DNA of 64,000 bases from Neopestalotiopsis rosae. Its lineage: Eukaryota; Ascomycota; Sordariomycetes; Amphisphaeriales; Sporocadaceae. This document shows, piece by piece, positions 1-10,901 of this stretch; position 1 is the stretch's first letter, and each line of letters opens with the position of its first letter. Position numbers and translations under genes: made by a program. The DNA lies in the NCBI GenBank assembly GCA_023078685.1, contig JALGAS010000002.1, positions 7,192,001-7,256,000 on the forward strand, in the 5' to 3' direction. Under the pieces are notes generated by a model, which saw only the letters and a program-made list of their open reading frames with translations, searched no databases and was not told the origin of the DNA.

Positions 1-1214
1 ATGCGGCCCTCGTCAATAAGATAAGGAGTACCGGATGCGACATTGGCATAGGTGTCTAGCCGGTAGATGCACCACCAGACTAGCCGCCAACATTCCAGGT
101 TTTCGCGATTTTCCGCTGGAGCTGACCTTTCTGAGTCGAGTCTATCCAGTCCTTCCCAGTATGCTGAACGTGTGAGCTGCGTAGTCCTCGTCCAGGCTTG
201 CCGTCCGGGGAACTGGTGAAACTCATAAAATGCGAGGATGCAACCCAGCCGAAATTGGTTCAAAGATGCATCATTATCAAGAGAGCTTTCTTCAAAAAGC
301 CTGCGTGTGAGCAAAATGTCGATTTGTGCATCCACATCAACTCCCTCGGACGAAAATGTGTACTCGGTCACCTTAGCCGTGATCAGGACCACTGCCAACA
401 GTAGTTCATCACTCAGTTCCGGACTTGTTTTTGTTAAGGTTTTGTCGAACAAAGGAATGGCTTGGTCGATGGTGTCGAGGTATTTATTCAACCTTGAACA
501 ACAGTAGTTAGTACTAACGTTGTTTAAATTCAGTACTGTCTGGGGGGATTGTACAAAACTTCTATCTCCAATGTGGAGATCCGAACGCCACTGAGATTCC
601 TACAATCTGGAGAACCTTCTGTTATAGGTGTGTACGGCGATGCAGGATGCCCGGTAGTGAATGCTCCCAAAATGGGTAAGGAAGGTGCAATAATTGTGGG
701 AGAGTCAGTGATATCGGGTGAAGCTACTCCAACGTTAGCCTAATAGGCATTTCTCATCTGATGAGAACTCAATGCTCACAAAGGTTGGAGGAGTCTTCGA
801 ATATGGTATTTTGGCTCGTTTCACTGTCAGTTGGCCTGTCTAATCGACGGCGCACACGCGGTGTGCCTCGGGGCGGACCCGGCTTTCGCTTCACGGATGT
901 GTAGGTGCAGCTTTGTCCGTGACGGACACAAGATGAACACACCGGCTGCGCAAGATCACCTATACCCAGTGGCTGCACTGTTAGTATACATACAGCTACC
1001 AGACCAGAATATTACTGTAGTTATTAGGTGCATGGGCTAATGATTTGTGCATGCATTGCGTACATTTGACCTTGCGCCTTTGAAAATCATTGTTAGTAAT
1101 TGTTCCTCAAGTTTTAAGCGTGCAAGATGAAGCATACCGGATACATTGATCGCAGACTCTTTTCTGCAGAGGGGTCGGAGAGTTTTCCGCCCTGGAACGC
1201 AAATCGTGGGACAT
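1..1214 (-). CDS. Zn(II)2Cys6 transcription factor, partial at left edge
   Basis: Nuclear fungal regulator, read by splicing five exons on the minus strand: 1214-1138, 1077-1064, 959-780, 723-555 and 492-1 (continues off the window). All junctions keep frame. The start ATG (MSHDLRSRAENS) at 1214 precedes the cluster CDQCIRRKVKC, which joins DLAQPVCSSC and VRHGQSCTY, giving all six zinc-binding cysteines with normal spacing (CX2CX6C, X6, CX2CX6C). A basic linker (VKRKPGPPRGTP) follows. The last exon holds the start of the fungal-specific regulatory domain, including ILAFYEFHQFPGR and WRLVWWCIYRLDTYANVASG. Exon 2 is only 14 nt, and the third zinc-ligand codon is split by intron 2 (t|gt). Introns 1 and 4 end in AAG rather than CAG or TAG. 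The target is unknown; the divergent MFS exporter at 2906 is the natural candidate. The family is certain; exon borders are inferred. Confidence 0.85.
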
Positions 1215-1496
1215 TATGAGCAGCGACCTCGGCGTGTCTCGAAGCGCATCAACATGATCTCATGGAATGCGGTTTGGCGTATCTGCAAGACTTCCCACCC
1301 GTCGTTGTCGTTACGATGTCCGAATACCACCCTGCAGTGGGGTGCTGGTGAGTTCAATGGTATTCGCAGTGCTGGACTCGTCTGTCGGAGGAACTTCGAC
1401 TTGGAAGGGAATTAAGGTTAGTGGAGTCCTGACCCCTGGGTAGTTCTTCCGAGCCGGGTCTGGACTGCCCCTAAAGGGCCTGGAGTCTATCCAGGT

Positions 1497-1509
1497 AACC
1501 TACTAGGTT
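1497..1509. repeat. 13-bp perfect palindrome
   Basis: AACCTA-C-TAGGTT reads the same on both strands around a single central base. It lies about 285 bp upstream of the minus-strand regulator and 1.4 kb upstream of the transporter. A short dyad like this may be a protein-binding site or chance. Confidence 0.3.
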
Positions 1510-1945
1510 GGCGCCGGAGGAATTAAGAAGTTCCCATTTGTAGGCAAAATTGCTCCACCTAAGTTACCTAGGTATTTACAGATCTCAGCCGTTGCCAGTA
1601 ATATGAGAATACATTGCCATCATTTTTTCGAACCCTGAATATGCCGTTGAGCGACCGTATGACGGCAATAACCTAGAAGCATTCAGTCTTCCTATTGATT
1701 TAATAAGTCATGCGTAGAGGAGTAAGAAGTATAGAAAGTTGCAAGTCACCGTCGGGGGGACTAGGCGCTTCCCTCAGGGGCCAAGGTTGGTCTATCAACG
1801 AAGCACTATTCTAACTCCTCAGGCCACCGCAAGATGAGTCTTTATTTTACCGGGAATCGTCTTTTACAACATTAATTCTTTACAAACTTACGTATAAAAA
1901 TTCTCACCTTGTTGCGAATTCGCAAAAGAGAAAAGAGGGCCTACC

Positions 1946-2161
1946 ATGTTGACGATTGGCAGGTGCCCAGGTGGCCACATCGGTAACAATAAGTGGAGCA
2001 TTAGTAACATCATTAGCAGGACTCAAGTGCTCGCAGTACTGTCACAAATCAATTCCTCGATCTCGGTAGCTAATTTTCCTGACAATTACAATGCAAACGA
2101 TGATTGCATTAATAACTGTTATGCTGAATGGACATCGTGTCTTCGTCTCTGTTGCAAATGA
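1946..2161 (+). CDS. Small cysteine-ending ORF, doubtful
   Basis: The 71-codon ORF begins at an ATG preceded by an A/G-rich leader. Six of its eight... rather, five of its six cysteines sit in the last 20 residues, in the pattern C-x3-C-x6-C-x3-CC ending CCK. There is no N-terminal signal peptide and I recognise no family. It could be the last exon of a small cysteine-rich protein, or chance in an AT-rich spacer. No upstream exon could be identified. Confidence 0.2.
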   Translation: MLTIGRCPGGHIGNNKWSISNIISRTQVLAVLSQINSSISVANFPDNYNANDDCINNCYAEWTSCLRLCCK

Positions 2162-2905
2162 AAAGGCGGGATCTCGAGGGCAGTACGATGGGTCATTATC
2201 ACTAGAGCCCAGTGTCAGATTAGGGATATTTGGAATGAATTCTGACATGAAGCGCAAATTTACTTGAAAACATCAATAGATAAAGATGAAAATTTTCCTT
2301 TGAAAATGCTTCATTCTATGTTCATGACCTTCCCTCCGCACTGTCGCGAGTCTGGGTAAACAGTCGCGTAAGCACGTTCCGGCGACAAAGAGCCTCTGAG
2401 ACGAAGAGCACCATTCTGCAGCGCTCAGAATTTGTAATCCATTTTCAGATGGCTCTAACAACCAATTACAACATAACGGTTTCCGGGATTGGTTGTTGTT
2501 GTTCTTGTCGCAGCAGTGTATCTGCCAATCGGAACAGAGTCTCCGAAAACTCCTGCCTTATCTGCTGCGACCGCAACCAGGGTATTCAAATCACGACACG
2601 GTTTGATTAGTGAGATACCTTAGATGATCAATCATCATTGTAGGCGAGGGGACCATGATTTTGTTCAAGTATAAACTACTACTCGGTGGTGGCGACATTT
2701 CACGACGGATCGCATTCCTATTTTATTGTGAAAATAGGATTCCAAAAGCCTTTTTGTTGTCTGCTTTCATCGTTCCTAGGTCCGTGGCCAAGCTCAGCGC
2801 GCTTTGAATCTCTGACGGTGAAAAGAGTCACAAAAGAGGGGCAAAGCAAGGCGGACAACATTCAGACATTTTTCATACGCTAGGCCTGGAAGGAATACCT
2901 CAACG

Positions 2906-4707
2906 ATGATGGAACATTCGTCTACGGTTGTCATAACTTCCGCAGACCGCCATCAAGGGGTCTTGGATAATGCGAACCGGGCAGATGTGGTTCCCAAAGA
3001 CTCTAAAGAGAAGAGTTCGGGACACCAAGCGACTCATTCTAATTTGGATGAGGTCAAGAAGAAGAAGTCTGTGTCATTCTATCTTTCTGTCTTGTTGCTT
3101 GGGGTTGTTGGCTTCCTTGTCGCGTTAGATGCCAATTCTTTGGCAGTAGCACTGCCGGTCAGTTTTCTTTAGTTCCTCTTTTCTTTTCATCTTTTTGCTA
3201 TCTCCCACACCGACTGCCAAATATAGTGTTACTAATCAACTAATGATGGTAGAGCATTGGAAGTGAGCTAGATGGCTCAACTTTAGAGACATTCTGGGCG
3301 GGTATTTCGTTTACTCTCGCCGTGGCGATCACGCAGCCAGTCTACTCGACAATATCAGATGTAGTCGGCCGCAAGATTCCGCTATATATATCCCTCGTCC
3401 TTTTCACGGTTGGGTCAATTGTCTTTTCCCTCGCCAAAAACATGCAGATTATCATCCTCGGCCGCACCGTAATGGGATTCGGTGGGGGTGGTATGGATGT
3501 GTTGCAAGTGATTCTGCTCTCTGATGTTACGACACTCAGAAAGCGACCACTGTACATGTCAATCAATGCTGTTTTCAACGCCATTGGAGCCGTCCTTGGA
3601 CCGATTCTAGGAGGTGTTTTTAGCCAGTATGTGTCCTGGAGATGGTTGGGTTGGTTCAATCTCCCGTTTCTCGGAATTTCATTCACCCTGGCCTTCTTCT
3701 TTCTGCGGATCAAAGGCCTTGAGCTGGAGATTTGTCAAAGACTTGAGCGTATCGACTGGATTGGTATACTGCTATTTGGCACCGGTGGCACGTGTCTGGC
3801 TCTGCCACTGTCTTGGGCCAACTCTCTTTTTCCTTGGGTTTCTTGGCAAACACTGCTGCCACTCATCATTGGCGCCGTGTTTCTCTGCATCTTGGCCTGG
3901 TACGAGCGAAAGCCTGCGGAACCTGTTTTCCCTTATCGCATTTTCGCTACGAGAACCGCCAATGGAGCAATACTTTCCGGAGGCATCCACGGCCTCCTCA
4001 TGTACAGCATCTCCCAGTACCTTCCGCTGTACTATGCAGCGGTTCATCTGCAGACGCCATTTCAAGCTGGCATATCTACCCTCCCGTATTGCGCCGTTAG
4101 TATTGGGTTCAGTGCGATTTCGGGCGTCCTAGTGAACAAGTTGCGGCGGTACAGACTAATACTATGGTGTGGGTGGATCTTGAGCACCGTCTTTACAGGG
4201 CTTCTCTACCGTCTGAATCAACATAGCACGCCGGCAGAAGTCTACAGCTTCCAGGTCCTCGTCGGAGTCGGGATCGGGACTGTCCTCACGGTTACTGCGC
4301 TGCCGACGCAGGCTAGCGCCAAAGACCTCAATGATACCGGAATTGCAGCGGGCATGCTCGTGATAATCCCCTTCTTCGGTGCACTCATTGGTTTGACCGT
4401 TGGGTCAACTGTTTTCAGTTCGGCTTTCCAGCAGAAGATAAATGCTATCACGGAAAGCGGCCGACTACCAGAAGCCGCCGAGTTTCTCCGGGATTCAACT
4501 CAGGCGCTTAGTTTTGTACATTATCTCCGGGATCTGGACCTTGCGAGGGAGGAAATGGACATCATTATTGGTGTATATACACGGGCCTTTCAAATTGTCT
4601 GGTTAGTGTTCATGGGAGCGTCCGTTCTGGGGTTCTCGTTCTCCTTGTTTATCAAAGAGCTGTCAATGGAGAGTGATGAGGTCGGTAGGCAAGGGCTAGA
4701 TGGGTAG
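2906..4707 (+). CDS. MFS efflux transporter, DHA2/14-TM type
   Basis: Plasma-membrane drug/metabolite exporter of the major facilitator superfamily. Exon 1 is 2906-3157 and exon 2 is 3253-4707, joined by a 95-bp intron (GTCAGT...GTAG) that keeps frame. The product is about 568 residues, a usual length for 14-TM DHA2 carriers. A hydrophilic Lys-rich N tail of about 55 residues leads into the first TM segment (SVLLLGVVGFLVALDANSLA). The loop 2-3 motif DVVGRK is present, as is LGRTVMGFGGGGMDVLQ. The antiporter motif C appears as AIGAVLGPILGGVFSQ followed by SWRWLGWFNLP. It is divergent from the Zn2Cys6 regulator at 1214, a pairing often seen for exporters under local control. The substrate cannot be read from sequence; a toxin or secondary-metabolite pump is an inference. 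Confidence 0.93.
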
Positions 4708-4894
4708 GCCCGATTGGTTATATGGATGTTTCGTCTCTGAATTCGGCTACTCAAATCACCATACCCGATTCAAAGCAACGGAAAGACATCGAAAAATCTT
4801 CTTAAGACTTATGTGGCCGTGACGGAAGTGTTCTATTTCTTTGTTTGGCTCACGCCGAAAGTAGTCAAATTCGGCCAATCTGAATATCCATTAG

Positions 4895-6171
4895 TCAGCT
4901 ATGTCGTGTAACAAGGTATCCAGGGACGGGAATCATACCGAATTGTGTCCGTTCCTTATTAATGGAAGTCACTTGGGCGGTTTGACCAACGGACAGTGTT
5001 TTTCCAACAGCGGATTCGCAGCAATAGCCGTATCGACCAAACACCGGGCTATACTTCGCCCCCTTGTCGACTCTCCTGTCCTTGTTCAGCTTTTTCCAGA
5101 CCTTTCCGCGGTCGTCTGTAGCTGTTTTCCCGGTGTCATAATCCACTGTGATGCTTTGACATCTATAGCAGTTGGCTGTAAGAGGCATTTCGATGCCTCC
5201 GTCAAAGGTGATTTCCCCCCAGTAGTCTTCGACGAATGCGTCTGTCGAGCCTTTGACCACGATATTTGGCCTGAACTTTGTGACATCCATGATACTCCCG
5301 CCGTCGAGACGCGAGCTTACTTGATGATTAGACTCCTCTGTAACAACCAAGTAATGGGCGATATCATTAAAGGCAAGTCGCTCTTCTGGCTGGGCCAGGA
5401 ATGGGAGGGCGGCTCTGATCCTCCTGAAGAGCCGAGCCTTCTTGAGACCGCCCTCACTGTGGGGTGCCAACGTTCCCAGCACAGGCCGTGAACCATTTCC
5501 AATGTGTACGAGCCTAACCTCGAAGCCTAGGCGGTCAGTGAACCATTGGGATTTGTCATCCCCCATGTCATGGGCTGTGCACGAGCTTCCATGGAGGTCT
5601 ACCTCCACTTTCATTTGACCATCAAGAGACGGGACAAGCGGGAACTGTATAGTTTCATCTGGATCGACCCCGGCATTGCCAACGTCAAACTCGGAACCAG
5701 CACCATGCCATGATACGCAGATCTGAGCGCTTGACATGTTCTCGCCCTGATCTTTTGGGGCTATCGAGGTCCTGAACAGAGCCAGTTGAAGATAGTAGCC
5801 AATCAGCATTGTTTCGTGTTTGGAAATATTTCCATCCCCATCTCGGTGGACATGCAGCAGGCAGAATGTGCGGTCGCCAACTAGACCATAGCGTCCGATG
5901 TGGGCTTTCTGGAGCCGGCAGCCTCGGATACTCTTGACGGGATAAATGTAAAGCTAGGCAATCGAAAATGTCGGTCACTCGAGCTTTTCAGAGCGGTTCA
6001 TGGTGGCAATGAGTTTTGACGGACCTGAGAAATTTCGAGCGATGGCCCCTGATTTTGAGAGAAGACAACGAGGAGGACAGTGACGAGGATTGCTATGATA
6101 GCAGCGACCTGTACATGCGCGCAGCTCGCGCCGTCACTAAAGGAATTCCAAGTCATGGTCATGAAAGACAT
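4895..6171 (-). CDS. MOSC-domain protein with N-terminal membrane anchor
   Basis: Predicted molybdenum-cofactor-binding protein of the MOSC family, with an MOSC_N barrel followed by the MOSC domain. Exon 1 (6171-6025) and exon 2 (5953-4895) are joined by a 71-bp intron, giving 400-401 residues. Exon 1 encodes a short head and one TM segment (VAAIIAILVTVLLVVF), so the enzyme is probably tail-out from a membrane, as in mARC amidoxime reductases. The N barrel begins LYIYPVKSIRGCRL and contains GRYGLVGDRTFCL. The MOSC part shows ITFDGG, NCYRCQSITVDYDTG with a candidate Moco-ligand cysteine, and FGRYGYC followed by VGQTAQV. Reductase activity on N-hydroxylated substrates is inferred from the family. 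It converges on the MFS gene with 187 bp between the stops. Confidence 0.9.
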
Positions 6172-6500
6172 AGGCGCTTTTGAGTACCAGTCTTGCAGGC
6201 AATATGAGCTTGAATCAATAAATTTGAGGCCGCTCTCTGCGCAAGGTACAATTTCAAAACAGCTTCAGGCAAGCAGGCCAGCTAGCCGGAGTGTACGGAG
6301 TGTAGGGAAAGGGCGGGGGACTCTGTTGAGAGCGCGTCTCGCTGGCTGTGACAATGAGATCGGTCTTCGAGAACCCAAGCTTTACTTATGTTAATCGCAT
6401 TGGATTGCGCCCGGCCGCTTCTTGATAAGTGAGTTGCATGATACAGGAGAAGTCTGCTGGGTATGAATGCAAGCTGCTGTTTAGCTAGATACGCTGCACC

Positions 6501-6689
6501 TTTCAGTCTTTAACTATGCCATATCCGGCAATTTAATCCCGACTCATATGCATTCTCCCCACACTCCATTCGCCGGCCATCATGTCCCCCACGATGACGC
6601 CAATGCTGCCCCTCAGTGCCTCAATAGTAACCAGCAGTCTTAGTAAGGTAGTTCACGGGCAGAGGCGCTCTTGAGCCACAGGCGGCGCA
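6501..6689. repeat. Diverged direct repeat, copy A
   Basis: This stretch matches 10621-10854 in the same orientation. Shared blocks include a region around CTATGCC, then GGCCATCATG followed by CCCCCACG, then AACCAGC and finally GAGCCACAGG. The two copies differ by many substitutions and by an internal length difference of about 45 bp. Neither copy contains a recognisable gene. It may be a relic of a mobile element or an old segmental duplication. Confidence 0.65.
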
Positions 6690-6759
6690 CTATCCCCAGA
6701 TTACCTTGGGATTGGTGGGGCTGGGCTTGGTCAAAATTGGTGGAGAACAAAATAGAATA

Positions 6760-6792
6760 TGCCTCGAGTGTGCCTCGAGTTTGCCTCGTTGG
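6760..6792. repeat. 11-bp tandem repeat, three units
   Basis: Three consecutive 11-bp units starting TGCCTCG. The first two are nearly identical (TGCCTCGAGTG and TGCCTCGAGTT) and the third has diverged. It lies in the intergenic space upstream of the M4 protease. No function is evident. Confidence 0.6.
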
Positions 6793-7458
6793 GGTCAGAA
6801 AGTATCTTCTTAGACTAGATAGGTACCAGAAAGCCAACGTCAGTCGCGTCGCTCTGCAGAACTAATAATAGGATCATAGGAAGCGCAGGGGAGAAAATAG
6901 TGTGGATCCTGAAGTCTGAAGGTAAAGACATCAGGAGGAATCTAAAAGAAGAGGAAGTTGGTCAAGAAAGATCTGATAGGTGGAAACTCACGATGAAAGG
7001 TTTGGTTCAGTTGAGTTATATTTATTTGATAAATCTGTGTAAGCTGATTGGTTAACATGAAGGATTTTGGTCTTATTGCCTTGTGAGTAGGTGCCACATT
7101 CTTAGGGGAAAGCTGGATGCCCCCAAGATATCGTATATGATGTTACACCAAAAGAACTTTATTTCGAATCCATCACGGCAAATATGGACCGATACTACTA
7201 CAAACGTCGGCGGCTGATCACAGCCTCAGCTTGGAGAAGAAGGAAGGCTCACCCACAAGAGCTTAGCAGTGCACAGTCTATATGCATGTGATAAATATCT
7301 ATAAAGCCGATGCTTGTACGATTCCTTGTACGCTCCCAACAACTCATCTTTTTGCAATATCAGAAGAACCAAATTCTTTCATATTACCTCTCTATATTCA
7401 TTCACCGAAGAACACACTTAAGATTCAATTTGGCAGTGCCTACACGAATACAGCTACA

Positions 7459-8821
7459 ATGTCTACTCATATCTGCGCCGTAGTACCCCCTTACCTTCTC
7501 CGAAGCATTTCAGAGTCCTCTGAAAACCCGCAACATGTTCGCGAAGCTGCAAAGACTACCTTAGATTCTCTGCATCAGCAGATGCAATCGCTCACTGGTC
7601 CTCATGCCCCGCGTAATCTGTCTTCTGGATCCCACCAGTCCATCGTTCCCGAACATCTTCTCCAGAACATTGCCAACTCCGATGCTGTGGACGAAGCGAC
7701 TCGCGCAAACGCTCGACGCGATCTGCAGCATATCCAGGAAACTGTGAACCGCTACCAACAACTCCAGGGAACTTTGTTAGATCAGCACGCTCCTTCGAAG
7801 AATGGTCTCTTGAGCCAAGATGCGACAGAGCACCACGATGCCCAGGCTACCGTCAGAACTGTCTTCGATGCTCACGGCTCTGACGACGAGGCAGAGCTCC
7901 CCGGAACACAGGTACGTGCCGAGGGTCAGAAGCCTGTGGATGATAAAGCAGTCAATGAGGCCTTCGACAATATCGGATTAGTCCTAGAGATGTACAAGCA
8001 GAAGTTCAACTGGATCTCTATTGATAACCACAACATGCGAATCGTCTCGTCGGTCCATTTTGGTCAACAGTTTCAGAACGCCTACTGGGACCCGGCTCGC
8101 AGACAAATGGTCTTTGGCGACGGCGGGGATTTTCTATGGAATTTCCCTGCGGCGCTCGATGTCATTGGCCACGAGCTCACTCACGCTGTGACAGAGAACA
8201 CCAGCCCGTTGTTCTACCATGGCCAAAGCGGTGCTCTGAACGAGCATGTCTCTGACGTGTTTGGCATCATGGCCAAGCAGATAAAGGACAACACGGAAGC
8301 TAACGAAGCTGACTGGCTGATCGGCGAAGGCTGCCTGATGCCCGGAACGAAGGGTGTTGCTCTTCGCAGCATGAAAGATCCCGGTACCGCCTATGATGAT
8401 CCACGCTTTGTAAGTGCCCTATTGGGGCTGATGGACAGTGTGACTCTTTCGCAAATCATTGCCTCCTCCATGCCTGTGCATCTTAAACTGACACATATGA
8501 CAGGGCAAAGATCCCCAGCCAGCGAACTTCCGCGACTTTAACGCTTCTGACTTCGCTGACAATGGCGGAGTGCACAAATACTCCGGAATCCCCAACCGGG
8601 CTTTTTACCTCGTCGCCACAGCTTTCGGTGGATTCTCCTATGAGAAAGCGGGACAAATATGGTGGAACACCATGAACTCTGGGCACATCCCCACGCGCTG
8701 CGAGTTTCGGCATTTTGCTGAAGTCACGGTTAACCAGGCTCAGAAGCTGTTTGGGGCAAAGGGCAGCAAGATTGTGACAGATGCATGGAACGAGGTCGGC
8801 GTCGCCGTCAGGTCACAGTGA
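7459..8821 (+). CDS. Thermolysin-like M4 metalloprotease, protealysin type
   Basis: Zinc endopeptidase of family M4. Exon 1 is 7459-8409 and exon 2 is 8504-8821, joined by a 94-bp intron (GTAAGT...CAG), giving 422 residues. The ATG at 7459 is preferred over an in-frame ATG at 7282 because homology-like sequence begins at MSTHICAVVPPYLL. The active site is complete: HELTH at residues 238-242, the third zinc ligand Glu262 exactly 20 residues after His242 (GALNEHVSD), and the catalytic histidine in GGVHKYSGIPN near residue 341. There is no signal peptide. Instead the N terminus carries the short protealysin-type propeptide motif, present twice (VVPPYLLRSIS and IVPEHLLQNIA). M4 enzymes are mainly bacterial, so an ancient transfer followed by intron gain is likely but inferred. 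Role could be protein degradation or host interaction. Confidence 0.95.
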
Positions 8822-10901
8822 TGGCTTCTCCGTAGAATTTTTTCGTATGCTGAGCGAGGGATACTTCCTCGCCCAAGCATACTTGGCGCACTGACATTTG
8901 AAGTAGATAACATCCACAGCAAATGATCTGCCTGGGTCTATCAGATGGCTCTTCAGCATTTCTCTTCTATAGCTCGATAAAGATAACTTACATTCTTTAC
9001 ACAAGCTCCTTTAGTCTTTTTCTCTACTCCATATTTACTCGGTGAGAATGAAACGCTCTGAGAACATGATTTTTGGTAAATTGGCCCGTAAAGAGGAACA
9101 AAGCTCAAAGCTTCTCGTGCTAGGAAATCATTGTCGTCTACGTCACAATATATACTAAGAGCACACGTCCTCTACAAAACGATAGCATAACGAGTTGTAC
9201 CGGCGTGTAGTGAAACTGCCATCTAGTGTTCGGAGGTTTTGCCCCCCAAGAGACCGAGATTTGGCAAGTGAAGGATAGGCCAGCTACATGGTGTTTACAA
9301 CTAGGTTACCTTGGTAGTAAAAAGTATATTCTATGTTTGAAGCACAAGATATGGTATAATGGAATCTTCATCCAACAGGCTGTATAGTTTCAATCGACAC
9401 ATAAGCGTTCATCAACCCTAGACAATAATTACCTTCACGACGGGCTCGTGGCTGTGATTGTAGTACACTAGAAAACTATACTGCCAAGCCCTGCGACCAA
9501 CTCGTCTAGTTCTGAGCGTTGAATTATCCGTCGTAAGTGGCTATATTATTGATTATTAAAACTATATGGAGTCACCAGGGAGCTCTGGTTAAATTGCCTT
9601 GACAAGGGAGCAACGGGCGACACTGTTCGAGCTATAATAGACTCAGAAGTCAGCTCCAACGAGGCACATGTACAGCAAGTTTAGTCTGATGTAAGCGGAT
9701 CTTGAACGTACTCGAAGCCAGAAACGATAGACTGAACTCCGATAAGCCAGTGGGCAGTGTGCAGCCATACCACTGGATCATGGCCATGGCACTCCGTTGG
9801 TTTGGGTTTGCTAGCCACGGACCCCAGAATCTAAACCAAAGCCGGACGCCATGGTGGCTGCACGTGTAAACATCGTCCAAATAACCAAAGTCCTTAGAAT
9901 TATTGAGTTTATTTGAATGTTATGGTTTTGTCGCAGACCACAAGAATTTACTACAAGGCCGTTGACCGCAAATATGCAGCAGGATGAGTCGTGACGAAAA
10001 TGTTCTGGACGATCCGCCACCCCACGAACCAGAAGCATCTAAAGTATTCGTGGACACTGAAGTGATAATTACCTGCGTATCGTAGATCGGTCGCTATAAT
10101 TATACTAGAGAGTCCTTCAAGTTGGAGAGAAGCGAAAGAGACGATTGCTACCCTTACACCGGTCGGGGCGAGACATGTGCATTGAAACGGGTCCGAGATT
10201 GATATCAATTGGTCAGTGGGTTGGGGATCTCAAGAGAAGTCCGATGTCATTACTGCACACAGCACTAATTAGTAGGGATGAAACCAATATGACTTCAGAA
10301 GGGCAGGAAATGCGTTGGTAAACGATCTAAACGGTTAGGTCCGGCCGGTCTCCTAACCTGGATCAGGCAGCTCCGATGCATTTGATGCGGACACATACGA
10401 GAGCCTTTGAGATATCTGATTTAGTTCACGTTCGGACTGAATTATAGTTCGGGACCATCTAACCCCAGCCTGCATTCCATCATTTGAAGCTTTGGACGGG
10501 TCAGGCCGGGAACTTACTGTGGCAAACGTCGCTCGAGATAATCCAAGAATTGAGCAGCAATGTTTGGAGTGATTCGCTTGCTTTCCACTACCAATGACAA
10601 TAGGTCTATTACTCTCCATCTTCGAGTCTTTGACTATGCCACATGCGGCACTACGGATCGCAACTTTGATCTCGTCATGGCCAGGTAACAAGCATAGAAC
10701 TAACGGCTGTTTATGACAATTTCTCCACACTACACTCGCGGGCCATCATGGCCCCCACGTTTGCTCCAACGCTGCCCGCAGGACCCTGGCAGTAACCAGC
10801 GGTCTCAGGAAGGCTGTTCATTGATAGACGCGCTCTAGAGCCACAGGTGGCGCATCAGCTACGGACTCTATCCTCCACTATTCATGATTGTCGTTCCTGG
10901 T
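8822..10901. other. Intergenic region, no gene seen
   Basis: About 2.1 kb between the convergent ends of the protease and the next minus gene. It is AT-rich around 8,980-9,600. It contains copy B of the diverged repeat (10621-10854). Short open frames on both strands show no family features. Confidence 0.55.
10621..10854. repeat. Diverged direct repeat, copy B
   Basis: Second copy of the repeat at 6501-6689, same orientation, about 4.1 kb away and flanking the M4 protease on the other side. It ends with GAGCCACAGG then TGGCGCA, as copy A ends with CGGCGCA after the same block. Flanking sequence outside the blocks is unrelated. No terminal inverted repeats were seen. Confidence 0.65.

Larger units (their letters stand above)
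1215..2905. other. Intergenic region between regulator and MFS gene
   Basis: This 1.7 kb divergent space is AT-rich from about 1,840 onward. It should hold the promoters of the regulator and the transporter. An exact 13-bp palindrome (AACCTACTAGGTT) lies at 1497-1509. The only ORF worth noting is 1946-2161 (plus, 71 codons), listed separately. I see no other coding signal. Confidence 0.6.
6172..7458. other. Intergenic region with repeats
   Basis: This spacer of about 1.3 kb lies between divergent genes. It holds one copy of a diverged direct repeat (6501-6689) and an 11-bp tandem repeat (6760-6792). A TATA-like CTATAAA near 7299 lies about 160 bp upstream of the protease ATG. No coding signal was found. 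The open frame from 7282 to 7458 is better read as 5' leader of the protease. Confidence 0.6.
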
